Origin: Paramacrobiotus metropolitanus
Taxonomy: Eukaryota > Tardigrada > Eutardigrada > Parachela > Macrobiotidae
Length of the DNA: 64,000 nucleotides
NCBI RefSeq assembly: GCF_019649055.1
Contig: NW_026570234.1
Coordinates: 930,001-994,000 of the forward strand
Reading direction: 5' to 3'
Of this stretch, positions 10,313-23,326 are shown piece by piece (the first letter of the stretch is position 1; each line of letters starts with the position of its first letter). The notes beneath the pieces are model-generated. The model was given only the letters and a program-made list of their open reading frames with translations. It had not been told where the DNA came from and did not search any database. The translations under genes were made by a program, and so were the position numbers.

Positions 10313-12121
10313 ATGTCTGCTCAGATCGTACCGAGAATTCTCCTGAATAGCGGCCAGCGCATGCCAGTTTTAGGCCTCGGAACGTATCAAGTAAGTACAT
10401 ACAATACTGTACTGTACTCGTATAAAATCGCATGTCGATGATGTGCGGGCAATAATGCAATTATCCAGTTATCCAGCGGTGTTTAAATCCGTAAATGAAT
10501 CTGTTCCACGTGCAGCCTGTGTTTTGAAATTCCCCGTATGTTAGATCCGAAAAATGGCTTTTTTCAGTCGAAGAGTGACAATGTAAAGGAAGCTGTGAGT
10601 TACGCCCTGGATGTCGGATACCGACACATTGATACAGCGTATTCGTACGGAAACGAGCAAGATATCGGAGAAGTTGTGCAAGAAAAGATCCAAAAAGGAT
10701 TAGTTAAACGTGAAGATCTCTTCATTGTGACGAAGGTACGCAAATGCAGAGTACAAGAACATCGGAAGGCTGATTATAACTCCTTCTTAGAAAAATATGG
10801 TTGTGTTGTACCGTGCATGTGCAGTGTACGCTCCAAAATAATGTCTCACGCTTTTCGGTTTCTGAGGTTCACTGATATCAATGGTATAGCCTATCCATTC
10901 CGTTCATTTGCAGCTATGGAGCACATTCCACAAACCGGAGCACGTTATTCCTTCGCTGAAAAAGTCCCTGGCTAACCTTCAAGTGGATTATGTTGACCTG
11001 TATTTAGTTCACAATCCTTGCGGTTTTAAATATACAGGTAGTGTAATCCAGTAATAAGTACTCGTACTTGCAGTAATCGCATTAGTTATTATGATTACGG
11101 ATAGCCGTGCAACCGGTGTAAGTAAAGGTTTATGAACAGTTTCGATGTTGAGTTTGTTATTCGCAGATGAAAGCAATTTATTTCCGACGGATGCCGACAA
11201 CAACGTCTGGTATGACCAGACGGATCACATGGATACTTGGAAGGTACTTTTATGCTCGTATAGACGTTAGTCGTAGAAGTATAGGTATCGCATGCTTCGG
11301 AGTCCGAGTACGTATGTTCTTAAAAGTTCCCTTTAGAAAGTAAAGTTGTGAAACTATTTTATGTAAGAGTTATTAGGATAACGGATCTATAATAAGGTTT
11401 TATTCCTGCTTACGCTTATTATCACGTTATGAATCGGGTTTTGTACTGCGTTTTCGGAAATCAAGATTTTGTAATTTTCTTGCTTTGTCTTATGACAGGA
11501 ATTAGAAAAAGCAGTCGATCAAGGATTAGCGAAATCAATCGGGCTGTCCAATTTTAATAAACGTCAGATAGAAAGGATCGTCCAGTCAGCCAGAATCAAG
11601 CCAGCAAACTTACAAGTTCGTATGAATTCCATAGGAACAAAATTTTAACGGTTTTGAAAAAATCGGGGTTATGGGTTGTGAATGCAGGTGGAATGCCATG
11701 CGTATTTTATGCAAAAACCGCTGTTCGACTTTTGCAAGCAGCATGGAATAACACTAACCGCGTATGGACCACTGGGCGCGCCGACTCGTCTTTTCAGTGT
11801 CAACCCGAACGATCCTGTTTTGCTGGAAGATCCTGTGGTCGTCGAAATCGCCAAATTATGCGGGAAAACGCCTGCTCAGGTTCGTCTCATGTTATCAGTG
11901 CCACGGGAAAATTTTCTGAAAATGCGAATGGTTTGCAGGTTCTGTTGCGATATTTGATTCAGATGGGCAGAATCGTTATTCCCAAAAGCAAAACCACTAA
12001 TCGTATCAAAGCGAATTTTGAGATTTTTGATTTTGAAATTTCCCCCGAGAACGTTGCCAAATTGGGCGGACTGGACCGACATTTACGATATTATCCTTTT
12101 GACTGGTGCGCATTTACATAA
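10313..12121 (+). CDS. Aldo-keto reductase
   Basis: Seven exons: 10313-10390, 10568-10735, 10914-11037, 11167-11243, 11499-11615, 11688-11879 and 11939-12121, giving 312 residues, the usual family length. The protein opens with the substrate strand [13 protein letters not shown]. The catalytic tetrad is present: Asp48 and Tyr53 in [15 protein letters not shown], Lys82 in LFIVTK and His115 in [24 protein letters not shown] and the cofactor-binding [12 protein letters not shown] follow in order. Family members are cytosolic (alpha/beta)8-barrel enzymes that reduce aldehydes and ketones with NADPH; the substrate here cannot be inferred. VHNP replaces the more common IHWP after the catalytic His. 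All exon phases agree and there is no internal stop, so the gene looks functional. It is convergent with the GPN1 gene, 638 bp downstream. Confidence 0.93.
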
Positions 12122-12759
12122 TTTGCAGATATGAAATAATGTCATTCTGATTTAGTATGTCTGCTGTATGTACAAGGTTTTGCGTTGCAGGTGCAAAGAT
12201 TCCGTGGAATTTCCGTTTCGTGACTCTTATTAATGATTTGATAGCCAATACGAGCCATAGAAGTATAATTATATGATTTTAGTGTTACTGTGACTAAACG
12301 CTGAATTTGTTATCCATTAGCTCATGCAACAATACGAATAATTCAGTAGTTGATCAAAGTCCACTTAGTACGTACTGCGATTTGATGTTGACGTTAATTT
12401 TCTCAAGTGCTCCTGCAAGAACATTTCAAACATTTTATATAATTTTCGAAGCTGTGATATGACACTGCCAGCAATAAACGGCCTATCCGCAATGGTGCTA
12501 ACAGGCAGTCTGCCGCAGTCAGAAACATTTATTACATTTTCCTTCAGTAAAGTTGAACAAAAACCGGTAAAAATGACATGAAGAATTCAGAATAAAATCA
12601 TGTATACGGCCATATAATTTTATCTCGAATGTTTCATGTAAAGAAAAGAGACAGAAATAAATCATGCTGCATCTTTAGTGCAAACTGCATCTGAACTGGT
12701 ACCATCAAACATCGAGCGTTCCCATGAGACGATTCTAACGACAACACAGTCCAATCAAA
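12122..12759. other. Convergent 3' region of reductase and GPN1 genes
   Basis: No gene. Holds the 3' ends of two convergent genes: an AATAAA-type signal on the plus strand near 12472 and a TTTATT (minus-strand AATAAA) near 12527 are plausible polyadenylation signals. They suggest closely spaced or overlapping 3' UTRs. Confidence 0.45.
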
Positions 12760-15396
12760 TCACTGACCGGCATTTTCAGCACGCTTTCGAGCCGCGGTTT
12801 GTATGGTTTCCTTGTTCTTTTTGATTGTCTCTAGAAACTTTTCGAACGCAACGTCGTCTTGCTCATTATTTTGTCCTGAAAGATATAAGCGAAATTGGCA
12901 ATGCAGTAGTCCGAAAACGTACCAAGAGTAAACAAAAATCGGAGAAATGAAATGTTACTCCAGCACACTTACGGATGGCTTCGGATTCAGATTCCATTTC
13001 ACTGAACGGACCTATTGTAACCTTATTGGATCCTTGGCTGGAAGCGGAATCACCTAGAAATATTACAATGTTTTCTCAATAAATCTCAACAACATACTTG
13101 AGTTTTAAAAATTCACCACTAGGCGAGCCGGCGGAGATTCCTTCCACTTCCCGTTTTAACTTTTCAAATCGATCCTCGTGTTTCTTCCCCTTACGCTGCA
13201 GCTGTTAGATGATCAAAACAATCACATGTAGCTTTCGCAATTTGCAAAACTGAAGGAAAAAGCTGAAGCGTTACGCACCTGCTCTTCTTTCATCTTCTGC
13301 AGTTCTGGCTTGTATTCTCTGCAAATAAATTAAGTAGTTTACAAGGCTACAGATACGATCAACTTAACGTTGATACCCATACCCTTAACATAAATTACAG
13401 ATTTATCGCCTCTGTTATAAGTTAACACAAAATATTAACCGGTGAGAATGTTGCTAAAACGACTCACGTCATATACACCTGCTTTGCAGCATCCAGTGCT
13501 TGAACAAGCTCCAAAAAACCTTGACCAGTGGCAGCGGAAACAGGCACAGCCTAATTTTAAAAAGCATGCGTCATTTTTTTTTACCTCAGTGGCCTCTAAT
13601 CACACCCGAATACGATTCCACTATTCTTTCAATCGATATTACAATTAAATAATTCAACCAAACTTGATTTTTGTTACGAAGGCCTTGATGATTTACTATA
13701 GGTATCATTGAGGACGAAATTAGATTTGTAATAGCGCCACTAAACAGATAATAAGGCGTGGCTATAAAAGAAAACAAGAACGCTAACAATAAAATAAGTC
13801 AAACGAAGATTTGGGAATGTATTGTTCGAATAAATGCCACTCTATATAAAATGCGATTGGAGACAATTAAACATTTAAGAAAAACGTACCTTTATTGCGT
13901 TATAAAATTCGTCCAAAATTAGACCTAAGGATCGCGACAGATTGGCAGCATACGTGGGCTCCTGCTCAATGGCCAAATCAAACGCTTCGAAATCCGTCAT
14001 CCAGTTAAGGGCACAGCTGGGATCCACGAGATCAGTTTTGTTCAAGGCAATCAAAAAAGGAAGTTTGCTCTTGTAGAGAATACTGCAGGCGTACAACATG
14101 TTGGACATGAAAGTTATGGGGCTTGTACTGGTCGACAAATCCATCACATAAATGACAACTGTCGGAAATACATCGGCCTACAATGTAAATCAGAAAGCGT
14201 AAAAGTCCATAAAATTTTCCACTTATGCAAAGATATTTAAATTACTTTTAGCGAAACCATTTAACAATGAACATTAGCTGATTAGCCAATTCGAAAAGTA
14301 ACTTTATTTTAATATTATTGATGTATAATTACCTATGTGCATTAGGACTTCAGCAGCTTACAATCGGATAACCCACGCGTTAAAAGCGAACATGCCAAGA
14401 AAGGGTGAGAAAAAATACGAAACCGTGATAAACACTCACAAGAGCCTCCGTGATTATTGTCCCAGATGCAGACCATGTGAAGACTTCAATCTGACCCGGT
14501 GTATCAAAAACCATATACCGCGCTTGATGTTTTCGTTTTTCCAGCAAGTCCAAAACGCTGGAGAATTTTGTTGTGAAGAGATTCAACGAAGTCATAATCG
14601 CACCATTAGGGCCCAAGCCGAACCTAAAGAAAGCCGCAACAATAGTCATTACTCCAGTAATCACTAGCTCTACAAAACTATTTCCAAAATCTTGAGCAGA
14701 ATAAAACAAAATTACTTAAGTGCGTTCGAGGTATAAAGAAATCTTTCTTACCTTTCCATCACAGCCTTGTATTTTACTGTATCTCGAATATCTATACAAA
14801 AAACAAAGAAGTAAAAATTGGCGAACAACATAACAGCAATTTCAAATTAAAGGGTGTTTTTTACCGATATTAACCGGATATGGAACATTGCGAACTGCCG
14901 GATCCAAATTCACCAAATACGGAGGTGAGCCAGTCTGGTTCAGGATATCGGTTAATTTCTAGAAAAAAAACACGAAACTTCTGATGTTAAATTGTTGTTA
15001 CGTATTATTAACTCGGACTCGGTGCTGAGCCTGACAAGCGGCCACACGCCTGAATGGAAAGATGCCAACACTGCTACAACCAGCTCCGATTCCAACGCAG
15101 AGACTGTCTCGCAAGTCGCAGCTGATTGCGCTCAAAATGTTGTGATTTATTTTTCACAAACTGCACCACATCGCGTCGCAATCGCAATCATTTTTAAGTA
15201 CCTGAACAAACGTCGTTTTTCCGGAACCTGCCATACCCAACACAAGCACGCAAGTAGGAAGTTCGGTTTCCCCTGCTGATTTTGATCCCAGCGCCGATTC
15301 TGCAGTTCCTGAGCCAGAACGAATATCTCCATCTCCAATTGCCAAGTTTTCCGCAACTGCTCCAGCAAGTTCGTTCACGGTCGAAGATATAGACAT
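12760..15396 (-). CDS. GPN1: GPN-loop GTPase 1 (XAB1-type)
   Basis: Ten exons on the minus strand: 15202-15396, 14865-14958, 14752-14791, 14440-14623, 13890-14177, 13468-13550, 13279-13318, 13117-13201, 12973-13053 and 12760-12875, giving 401 residues. Motifs in order: P-loop GMAGSGKTT (residues 54-62), [20 protein letters not shown], the family-defining Gly-Pro-Asn loop in GLGPNGA, the DTPGQ switch followed by [33 protein letters not shown], and the guanine-specificity NKTD. The C-terminal tail is charged and ends [23 protein letters not shown]1 with GPN3 is known to help assemble and import RNA polymerase II. The N-terminus before the P-loop (~50 residues, Gly/Ser/Ala rich) is long for the family. 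Every junction preserves frame with canonical GT-AG ends. Confidence 0.95.
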
Positions 15397-16242
15397 GTCT
15401 CGAAAATTAATGGCTTAAATTTAGTTAGAGACTCCGTCAACGTAACGGTAACAAAACTGCTGAGTAAAAGTAAATCATGGATCACATTGAGAATCTGAGG
15501 AATTCCAGGGATTCAGGAATCCCCATATCAGGAAACATGATTTGAATTACGTACATTATCAGAATATCTATTCACTACATAAATAGATAGATACTTGAAA
15601 GATACTACAAGAGAAACGTTGAAAACAAGTGCAATTCAGAAACTGCGAATGTTTACAGTTTAGACTGTTTAGTACTTAGTTTACAGTAGTTTACAGACAA
15701 ATTACAGTACCGGCCTACAGACTACGTAGGGACGGTAGAGTAGGCTCAGTAGGGTAGCACAGAGGGAAAAGTGCATATGCACAACAAACCTGCGCTTCCA
15801 GACGCCTGGGCGGTCGGCCTCGGCCAACAAGTACTTACAATCATTACTGCGTCTTATACTGCCTTTTGTGTCTTATTATTATTAATTTTATGTTTACGAA
15901 AGGGCACTAAAAAACGTTAAGGCCATTCTGGTGGACGTCCATGAAATACAATTTTGACGGACGTAGAAAAAAAAGTGACTGAAGTGAAGTATAAACAGGC
16001 CTTTTCAGCAATTTGTAACGAAGTTAATTTGTACTCCGAAGTCCGAACTCACTCCGAAGTAAATACGGGACTGGGAAATCAAAACTTCTATTTTTTTCAA
16101 GTACTGGTGCGAGTAAATGCTTATACTTATGTAACTATGTTTGTAGGTGTAAAGGTGTTTCTTTTTTTGCGCGCAGATGTTAACTTTGGCAAGTTTTGAT
16201 CCGACAAGTCTGTGGGCATTCTACAGTCTGTGTGTCAGTGTG
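15397..16242. other. Intergenic upstream of GPN1
   Basis: Expected to hold the GPN1 promoter (read leftwards). No gene recognised. A 9-base copy of the transposon target site (gtcagtgtg) ends this stretch at 16234-16242. Confidence 0.5.
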
Positions 16243-17222
16243 GGCTAGGTAAGATTCACATAATCATAATCATAAAACATAACACATAAAACATAAACAT
16301 AAAACATAATTCATAAGCATAAGCATAAACATAACTCATAAATATAACGTTGCTCATAAAATCTACTCATAAATCCCCATCTCCGGTTTATTTTCCGTAA
16401 TTAAGTACTGTACTTAAAATAAAATTAAGATTTTTCTTCTACTAGCATGCGGTTTTGACTTTTGTTAACGTGTTGTTGTGTGCACGATAAAAATGTTGCA
16501 CCTTGACCATAAAACAGGCAATACAGCGCTAGTGAGATTCTACTGATTGTGTTTTTTGATAACGCTGTGCGAGGTGACAAATTATGTTAAACTTCAGGAA
16601 TATGTCACAGATGCAGCTGAAGCATTTTACGAGTTCAGACAAGTTCTACTACGAAGTCCCGGGCGTCCTGGATTTGGTTTGCAGCTTCTTGAAACGTTGA
16701 GCAAGTGAGCATCAACAAAGATGACCTTTAAATTCTTTCTTACAAGAACCAATTCATTTTACCATGCGTATCTGATCTGCAGTTGATAATGACTCCAGAT
16801 AAATAGTGGCAGAATTATAGTTGGTGAAATTACTGGGGGACTGGGCTGCAGCACGATGAAAATCTTTTAAGTACCGCAAAAAAACATTTGGCTCTTCCAA
16901 CGCAATTCTGGGCATTTTGTATATAGATTTTTAGTACCACATTAACATCGCTTACATCTTGCGTGTATGCAGTTGATAGTTACTCAAAATAGAAGAACGG
17001 TAGTTTTATTGATTAATACTTGTACCAGCAAGCTACCACGGTAACTTCGATGCAATACTATGGTTTAATAGAGCAGGTTTAATACCTCATAATACACCTG
17101 TACAGAAACACGTCTTAATTATGTATGCTAAACATACACTGTTATGTTTTATGAATTATGTTTTATGTTTATGTTTTATGTGTTATGTTTTATGATTATG
17201 ATTATGTGAATCTTACCTAGCC
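16243..17222. mobile_element. Non-autonomous Mutator-like element, 74-bp TIRs, 9-bp TSD
   Basis: Bases 16243-16316 and 17149-17222 are perfect 74-base inverted repeats starting ggctaggtaagattcacata. They consist largely of cataa/acataaaacat units. The direct repeat gtcagtgtg at 16234-16242 and 17223-17231 is a clean 9-bp target-site duplication. Long TIRs with a 9-bp duplication are typical of Mutator-like elements. The ~830-bp interior has no long reading frame and no recognisable transposase. Perfect TIRs and TSD argue for a young insertion. Boundaries are seen directly; the superfamily is inferred. Confidence 0.9.
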
Positions 17223-18208
17223 GTCAGTGTGTCCAGTGTCCACATATAGTTGCAAAAATACTATTTTAATATAGTGAATTAGCCGGAATTACAGATATCA
17301 AGTCTATGATCATTTTTGGTTTACAATTTGGCGGTTTGTTGCTACAAAGTATGTAGTATGTACGAAGAAATTGTACACGTTAGTACGACACCAGTTACTA
17401 GTTATAGTGCACCTGCTCGGACAGAATAATCGGCTAATCCGCTAATTCCGGCTAATTCGGCCGCCTTAATTAATTCATACAGTGCAAAAATATACTAATT
17501 AAAATTCTATTGTTTTACTGCAATTAAATAAATTCAAAATCAAGAAATCAATCATTCAAAGCGTATTTATTGCGTTTATCACTGCCGATTTCACGTGCAA
17601 GGCAAACTACCGCCATTTGCCAAATAATGACGGTGTTAATATTTCGTAATGTGCAAATTGTGCAACCATCACTACGAAGAACGAACTAACGAAATGCCGA
17701 AATCTGATGATGACCTCAAAATTCAAAACTGAATCATAATCACCATTCGTCCACGCCAAAGGCTAAACCCGAATATATCATCGGTTAGCGCCGTTTCCGG
17801 ACTTTTCCGCACGGCACCACGATATATATCGATAGCGGTTCTGATGGATTCTTTAGCGAATTGGCGGCCTGTTGACTTCCGGCATTGGATAAAACGATAC
17901 CCCGCCCTGAGAATGGGACGGCGTTAGCAGCTGCAGCCAATGGCATTTAAGGAAACTGCTATCAATAAATCCCATGATAAACTTGTGAATCGCCATCGCT
18001 TTACCAGTTTGCACACCAGTTCTCGCTCCAGCATTGAATATTCGCTTCAATCCCAAGTTTGAATTTGAGCGTGTGTACAGTGTACACAAAGATTTTATCG
18101 TTAGTCTTCATCGACCGTTGCAGCTTGTTCGTCGGTCAGTTTTGTTTTGTCGTGACTTCGGGAGTTTCGTTTTCTTTCGACTTTTCAAATTTTTAACCGT
18201 TAACAATA
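17223..18208. other. Intergenic, promoter region of the H1-like gene
   Basis: No gene recognised. The left 9 bases are the transposon target duplication. A small palindromic gtgtacagtgtacac lies near 18070 and may be regulatory, but this is unsupported. Confidence 0.45.
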
Positions 18209-18720
18209 ATGGATACCGCAACTAGCGTGCAGAATGCGGGCGGTGGTGCCACTCCAGCCAAGGGAAAGAAAGCAGCAGCCAAACGGAAACCCGCCGCCAA
18301 GAAGGCTTCGGCCACGAAAGCCAAGGGAGCGACCAGGCAGACCAAACGGGCCACGACCAAGAAAGCTTCGCCCAAAAGCAGGGAGTCACAAAGAAAGTTG
18401 CTGTCAAGCCGAGAAGTGGCGCAAAGGGTGAGTAATCATTCGACGTTTTATTGCTTTCAGCCTGTGGACGAGTCGTGCGCGGATCGATATCATTCTCTTA
18501 TCAGTCTTATGTAATAACCAGTTCAGTTTACCGCCTAGTTTGGGAGTAGTTTTTTTCTCATAGTAAATCGGTAATTCTATTAAGTAACACTGTATTCTAA
18601 ATTTTTCTATTCGTTGCAGCAGCTGCTAAGAAACCAAAGGCTGCATCCGCCAAAAAGGCGGCCAAACCAGCGGCGAAAGCAGCAGGTAAAGGTAAAGCCG
18701 CAGCGAAAGGCAAAAAGTGA
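18209..18720 (+). pseudogene. Lys/Ala-rich H1-tail-like nuclear protein with an apparent 1-base frameshift
   Basis: Two exons, 18209-18427 and 18620-18720 (donor GTGAGT, acceptor TTGCAG). The ATG frame reads MDTATSVQNAGGGATPAKGK and continues with repeated AAK and KKA motifs to about 18371. After that the H1-like composition moves to another frame (KQGVTKKVAVKPRSGAK), which alone joins in phase to exon 2 (AAAKKPKAASAKKAAK ending GKAAAKGKK). The ATG frame joined to exon 2 loses this composition. One base appears missing near the aaaa run at 18369-18372. The intended product would be about 106 residues, resembling the C-terminal tail of linker histone H1 with no winged-helix globular domain. 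Such basic proteins bind DNA or chromatin (inference). Either a sequencing/assembly error or a genuinely broken gene; the former is plausible because the rest is well preserved. Confidence 0.7.
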
Positions 18721-20226
18721 GCAACTGCCCTCACTCCCTTCCCTTTGAAACCCGCTAATCAGGCCTTATGGATTCCAGTACGATGGCATTTGGTTTGTTT
18801 TTCTGTGCAGTTTTGTCCATTTGGTAATTCTTCCATCAAAATAGCCAATGAATTATGAGGTAGTTGTATTGATGTTAAATTGTTAGTGTACGTATACCTT
18901 TGTTGCCTTCTGCGCCATTCTTTTCTTGTCGATTTGTGTGTGGAATCGTACAAACGCTGGCACAGTATTAATCCTGTTGATTTCTTTTACTAATAAGCGT
19001 AACTGTCGATCCATGTGCTCTTTTTGACTTTAATATGCGTGTATTGCTTCGGCGAATATGACTACTATGGTCCTGAATTCGTTTTGTCTGTACTTATTAT
19101 TGATGTGGATTTCGGTTGAGCAGTGCCGGAAATGTACACACAGTGCTGTTCACTCCTGTTAGATCTCGAATTAAAAATCCAACGGACTCAGGGCATGCGA
19201 GTACAGTACACTGAGTACAGTAACTTGTTGTTTCGCAATAAAAAGAGACTTCGAAATTGGCTTTTTAATTAATCGGCAGTCTGTCGACAAGGGCAAAAGC
19301 CGCAAAACGTTCGACTGTCTACACAATTACTTTAAATCACGATGAAAAGTCGAAACAATCTAAAAGCACAATAAGCAATCACGAGTTTTTATACGGTTTT
19401 GGAGGATTTATGTGGTTTTCGACTGGTCTTCTTAGACGATTTAAAATTTTATAATCTACTTCGCTTAATTCAGTTTCCCTTTCCAGAAATGTTTGCACTT
19501 GCGTTAAAAAAATAACGACCTAAATAGTAAAAATTGTAATAATAAATACCGAAATTTAAAAGTAACCAACTAGTACTGCAAATACTAACATACACTGCTC
19601 TACTTGTATGAGGGTTTCGTTTGTTGTAACGTAAGTAAGCAAGTACCCCAATTTTACAGCCATTTTAATACCAATGCTATCTGCAAAAATTCAATAAATC
19701 TATGCAGTATGCATTTATACCTGTAATAACTAATCTGAAACTAAACTTTAAACAACAAAAGTCGAAATTTTAGGACAGACCCTGCAAATAGCTAAAAAGC
19801 ATCCATTTGTGCGCTCTACAAAACATGCAAAAAAATCACGAAGCCAGAAAGTCGTAACAAAAAAAATAATCTGGGAAAACCAATCCCGGTTAATTTCATA
19901 ATAGTCACTCAATGGCAAGAAACACGAACGATAAGAAGATATTAAAGAAGGTGCAGTGCATTCGTTAAAAAATTAAACAGTTCAAACAATAAATAATAAC
20001 GTACTGAGTGTTGACTACATAAATTTATCAGATTCATCTCATATCAGCTCATCTTAGAATCAGGAGCGCAGGTCACAGTCACAGATCCATCCCAGATCAT
20101 AATAGGTCTCCAAATAAAATACATCCTTATCAAGTTCGCTTTCAGTATAATTAGAAAGTTCCCTTGATGAGGATAGCTCCCACTTTTGAGCAAGAAATCA
20201 GAATGACCGGACGGGCAAAATAGAAA
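18721..20226. other. Intergenic, AT-rich
   Basis: No gene recognised on either strand. Should contain the 3' UTR of the H1-like gene on the left and that of nuclear receptor A on the right; nothing else stands out. Confidence 0.5.
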
Positions 20227-23200
20227 TTATTCTCTGTTTAGCAGCACACGGAAGGATATACCGGTTGAGGTTTTGATAGGATAATTGGTCAGCTCCCATG
20301 CATTGACATAGTTCACTGCCAGTTTATGGATAACCGGGAATGTGTCAATGAGCCTTTCCAATTTGCTGAAAGCAGTGGTTCGCTCTCCACCGGACAAACG
20401 CTTCCCCACCAAATAAAACACTACATCCACATAAAAAGCATGGCTAAAGGCCATAGCCTCTTTGTTGCGAGCATTCGTGGTGTCTGAAATAAAAAACTTT
20501 CGAATTGTTCACCAAATTTAGTTTTGTATCAACGATATGATTCCAACATTCAACAATTCTGATAGAAACTCCGAGCTTTTCTGTACCTGGACGGAAAACA
20601 GCGATGGCACCAAGTAGATAAGTTTCAGTCAAAGTCAGACCAATATCGTTCACCGCAGCAGCAAAGGAAAACACTGTACGAAAATATTCCGGTTCAGCAA
20701 AGAGACGATCCAGCCAATACCGACAGTAATGGATCTTTTCCGGGCCCACAACGTAATACATTTCTCCGTTTCGGATATAGCGGGCATGATGCACCTGCAA
20801 TGGAAATGAATTAATCATAAAATCAGCAGAAAAAAAGAAATGAGTGGAAAAGCACGAACCAGCCAGATAATGAGATACTTTTCGATAATTATAATTTTCT
20901 GATCGGTTACGTCGAGTTCACTGAATCCTGGCAGCATCGATATAAAATTTCCCGTTTTCACTATGCTATCTTTCAAAGTTTGTTGGATTATTTCCAGCAT
21001 CCGCTGCTTCGTGGTTTGCGGCTGAACCTAAGAAGACAGTCACTTATACCTCCTGATAAAACCGGACATCTGCCAAAATAACGAACGCTTCACGCACCGG
21101 AATTCGGCCACAGCTTAAAGCTTCAGTCATAAACTCGGTCCACAGCTTAATTTCGTCTCCATACACAACTTCTACAGCATGCAAAACAGCGCCCGCGGTT
21201 TTCTGAAGAAACATACTGCGCTCCTTCATTAAATCCCAATACTCCGCGACAAATGTTGGCAGTTTATGCACCGGACCATACCGAACTGGACGAAACGGCG
21301 CTGAAAGGTTCTTTTTATTCATAATGTCCATGACGTCTGAGAAATCAAAAATAATCAACCTTAAAGCATTGCTGCACAATGAATGCGACAATCAGGCACG
21401 CGACACACTGCACAAAACGAACTCTTTTTAAAATAGTTCCTTTGAACTGCGTTTTGATTTATGAACCAACAGAAATACTTTAAAACGTATTTTACACACG
21501 TACAGTAATCTAACAATCAGTTATCCCCTCCCGATTTAGACCAGAAACCCGAGCACACCCAGAAATAAAGATCCCATTGATACTTCAAGTTGCCCTTTCA
21601 AAAAGATTATGGAAAAAAGTGTTTTCCGGAAAAAAGACTCCATTCGAAGCCTATAAGAAATCACTAATTGATAAACTACGGTATATTTCAAGTAAAAGAT
21701 TCTCAGTTACAATTCTGAGCAGTAAAGCGAAATAACGCACAACAAATCTTCACCTTACCAGCAATGGTGCTTCTATCATCCGGGACCAAACTAGAAAATG
21801 TCTTGTAGGGTCTGACTGCTTGAATCGTCCGATGGCACAGGTCTGATTGATCGTCAGGTTTGATTTCGGATGACTTTTCTGGCTCCGTGATTTGTTCTCG
21901 AACATCAGACAGGGATCGAATGACACCAAATTTACCACCTGCAAAGTCGATCAAACATCACTTTACTAGTACCAGCGCACAGCCACTTTCCATCATTAAA
22001 GCTATTCAAATTATTTCATGAAACAAAAGTTTCAGTTCTAGATTTGTTTTAGGCACGAAAACTTGACAGATAACAAACACGCTTACGGCCAAGGGGAGTT
22101 TCAGCAACCGCCAGAGAAGGGATAAATTGCCGCGCTAAATAAAAAAACAACCATTCGTCAATAACGCTGTTTGCAAAAGAAATCTTTTTACAGTAGATCT
22201 CAAAGCAAGTTAGCAAAGCAAGATCTCAAAGCAAGTTTTTACAGTAGATCTCAAAGCGACCTAGACGGTAAAGAGCAACCAAGTGAGTAACTCTACTTCG
22301 TTATATTTAACGGTGGGTGCGTTACGTACCACTTTGATGTTATGGGATGAAGTGAAGTACAAGTATTAGTGACCTAACGTCACAGTAATCACCCACGGAA
22401 GCAAGTAATGAGGTTTTTTAATAAAAGACAATGACATGTGCCTTACAGTAACAGTAACTGATCCTAACTACTGCGCACGTGTCGAGTGAATCAGTAGTGA
22501 CCAAAAGAAATAAAGAATGTTAGTGTAATTTCATAACACACCTGTATTCGGGTTCGTTTGATGTCCGGACGGATGCTCTTCCTGTTCGTCCATGACGCAT
22601 GCAGGAATACTGTGTTTAGCGGATTTGGCCAGCTCAACGTGGAATTTGTCTCGCTCCGCTTTCGATATTCGCCCCATTTTCACCGCTAAAATTAACATAG
22701 GTAATTACAATTTTACATCCAATATAATTAAAATATCCAATATATTTTACATTTTACATCCATTAGCCTCATAAAATTCTAGGATGCTTATGAAACATTT
22801 TGAATATTTTTTTGCATACAACAGCATAGAGAACAGTCATAAAGGCGCCACTCGAAGTGTACTTTTATGAAGCAACTGGCAAAGACGTACACGCTGAGCT
22901 GCTGGGAAGATTTAACGCACCACAAAACCTCACAATCATCTCCCACATTTACTGTACTTTCACATTTTTTCAGGTACTAAGACTGACCGTGAAAACTCAT
23001 CCCAACAGACTGGCATTTGCGGAATCGGCAGGCCTTGCATCGTTCACGACTGTTATGAGCAACATCGCATTTGTCTCCGAAATCGCACTTGTAGTTCACC
23101 GACTTCTCCACACTCCGCTTGTAAAATGCCTGTAATCATCCATCAAAAATTTCGCAATCACTGTTAATCACATGGTGTAAGTTATAAGTACATAAGTCAT

Positions 23201-23326
23201 AAGTTTACTATTTTAGCAATGTACCTTGCATCCTTCACAGCTAACGACGCCGTAGTGCACACCTGTAGACTGACGTTCGCAGATTCTACATGGCCATCGA
23301 GAAAATTCCGTTCTCGTTAATTCCAT
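20227..23326 (-). CDS. Nuclear receptor A, complete DBD and LBD (NR1-like)
   Basis: Nine exons on the minus strand: 23225-23326, 22988-23129, 22542-22685, 22087-22134, 21759-21938, 21050-21336, 20860-21027, 20587-20794 and 20227-20483, giving 511 residues with all phases consistent. DNA-binding domain: finger 1 [20 protein letters not shown] ending CK (C-x2-C-x13-C-x2-C, P-box CEGCK), then AFYKRSVEKSVNYKC; finger 2 keeps C-x5-C-x9-C-x2-C with [15 protein letters not shown]. The extension AVKMGRISKAERDKF resembles that of HR3/ROR receptors. The ligand-binding domain carries FISMLPGFSELDVTDQK (helix 3-4 signature), LGAIAVFRPG and a helix 10-like ERLIDTFPVIHKLAVNY. The end, GISFRVLLNRE, lacks the acidic residue of a standard AF-2 helix. 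AFYKR replaces the usual GFFRR after the P-box. A ligand-regulated or orphan transcription factor by family. Start ATG 23326 is the first in-frame Met after an upstream stop. Confidence 0.9.
22187..22257. repeat. Short tandem repeat in a nuclear receptor A intron
   Basis: The phrase tttttacagtagatctcaaa occurs twice, with aagcaagatctcaaagcaag between the copies, giving three overlapping agatctcaaagc units. It lies between exons 3 and 4. No function is apparent. Confidence 0.6.

Noticed and set aside
11654-12121. 155-codon frame over the end of the reductase
   Set aside because: Only its last 60 codons are the true final exon; the rest is an out-of-frame reading of exon 6 and intron.
16560-16730. 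Possible coding stretch inside the Mutator-like element
   Set aside because: Stops after a few dozen codons and shows no transposase motif.
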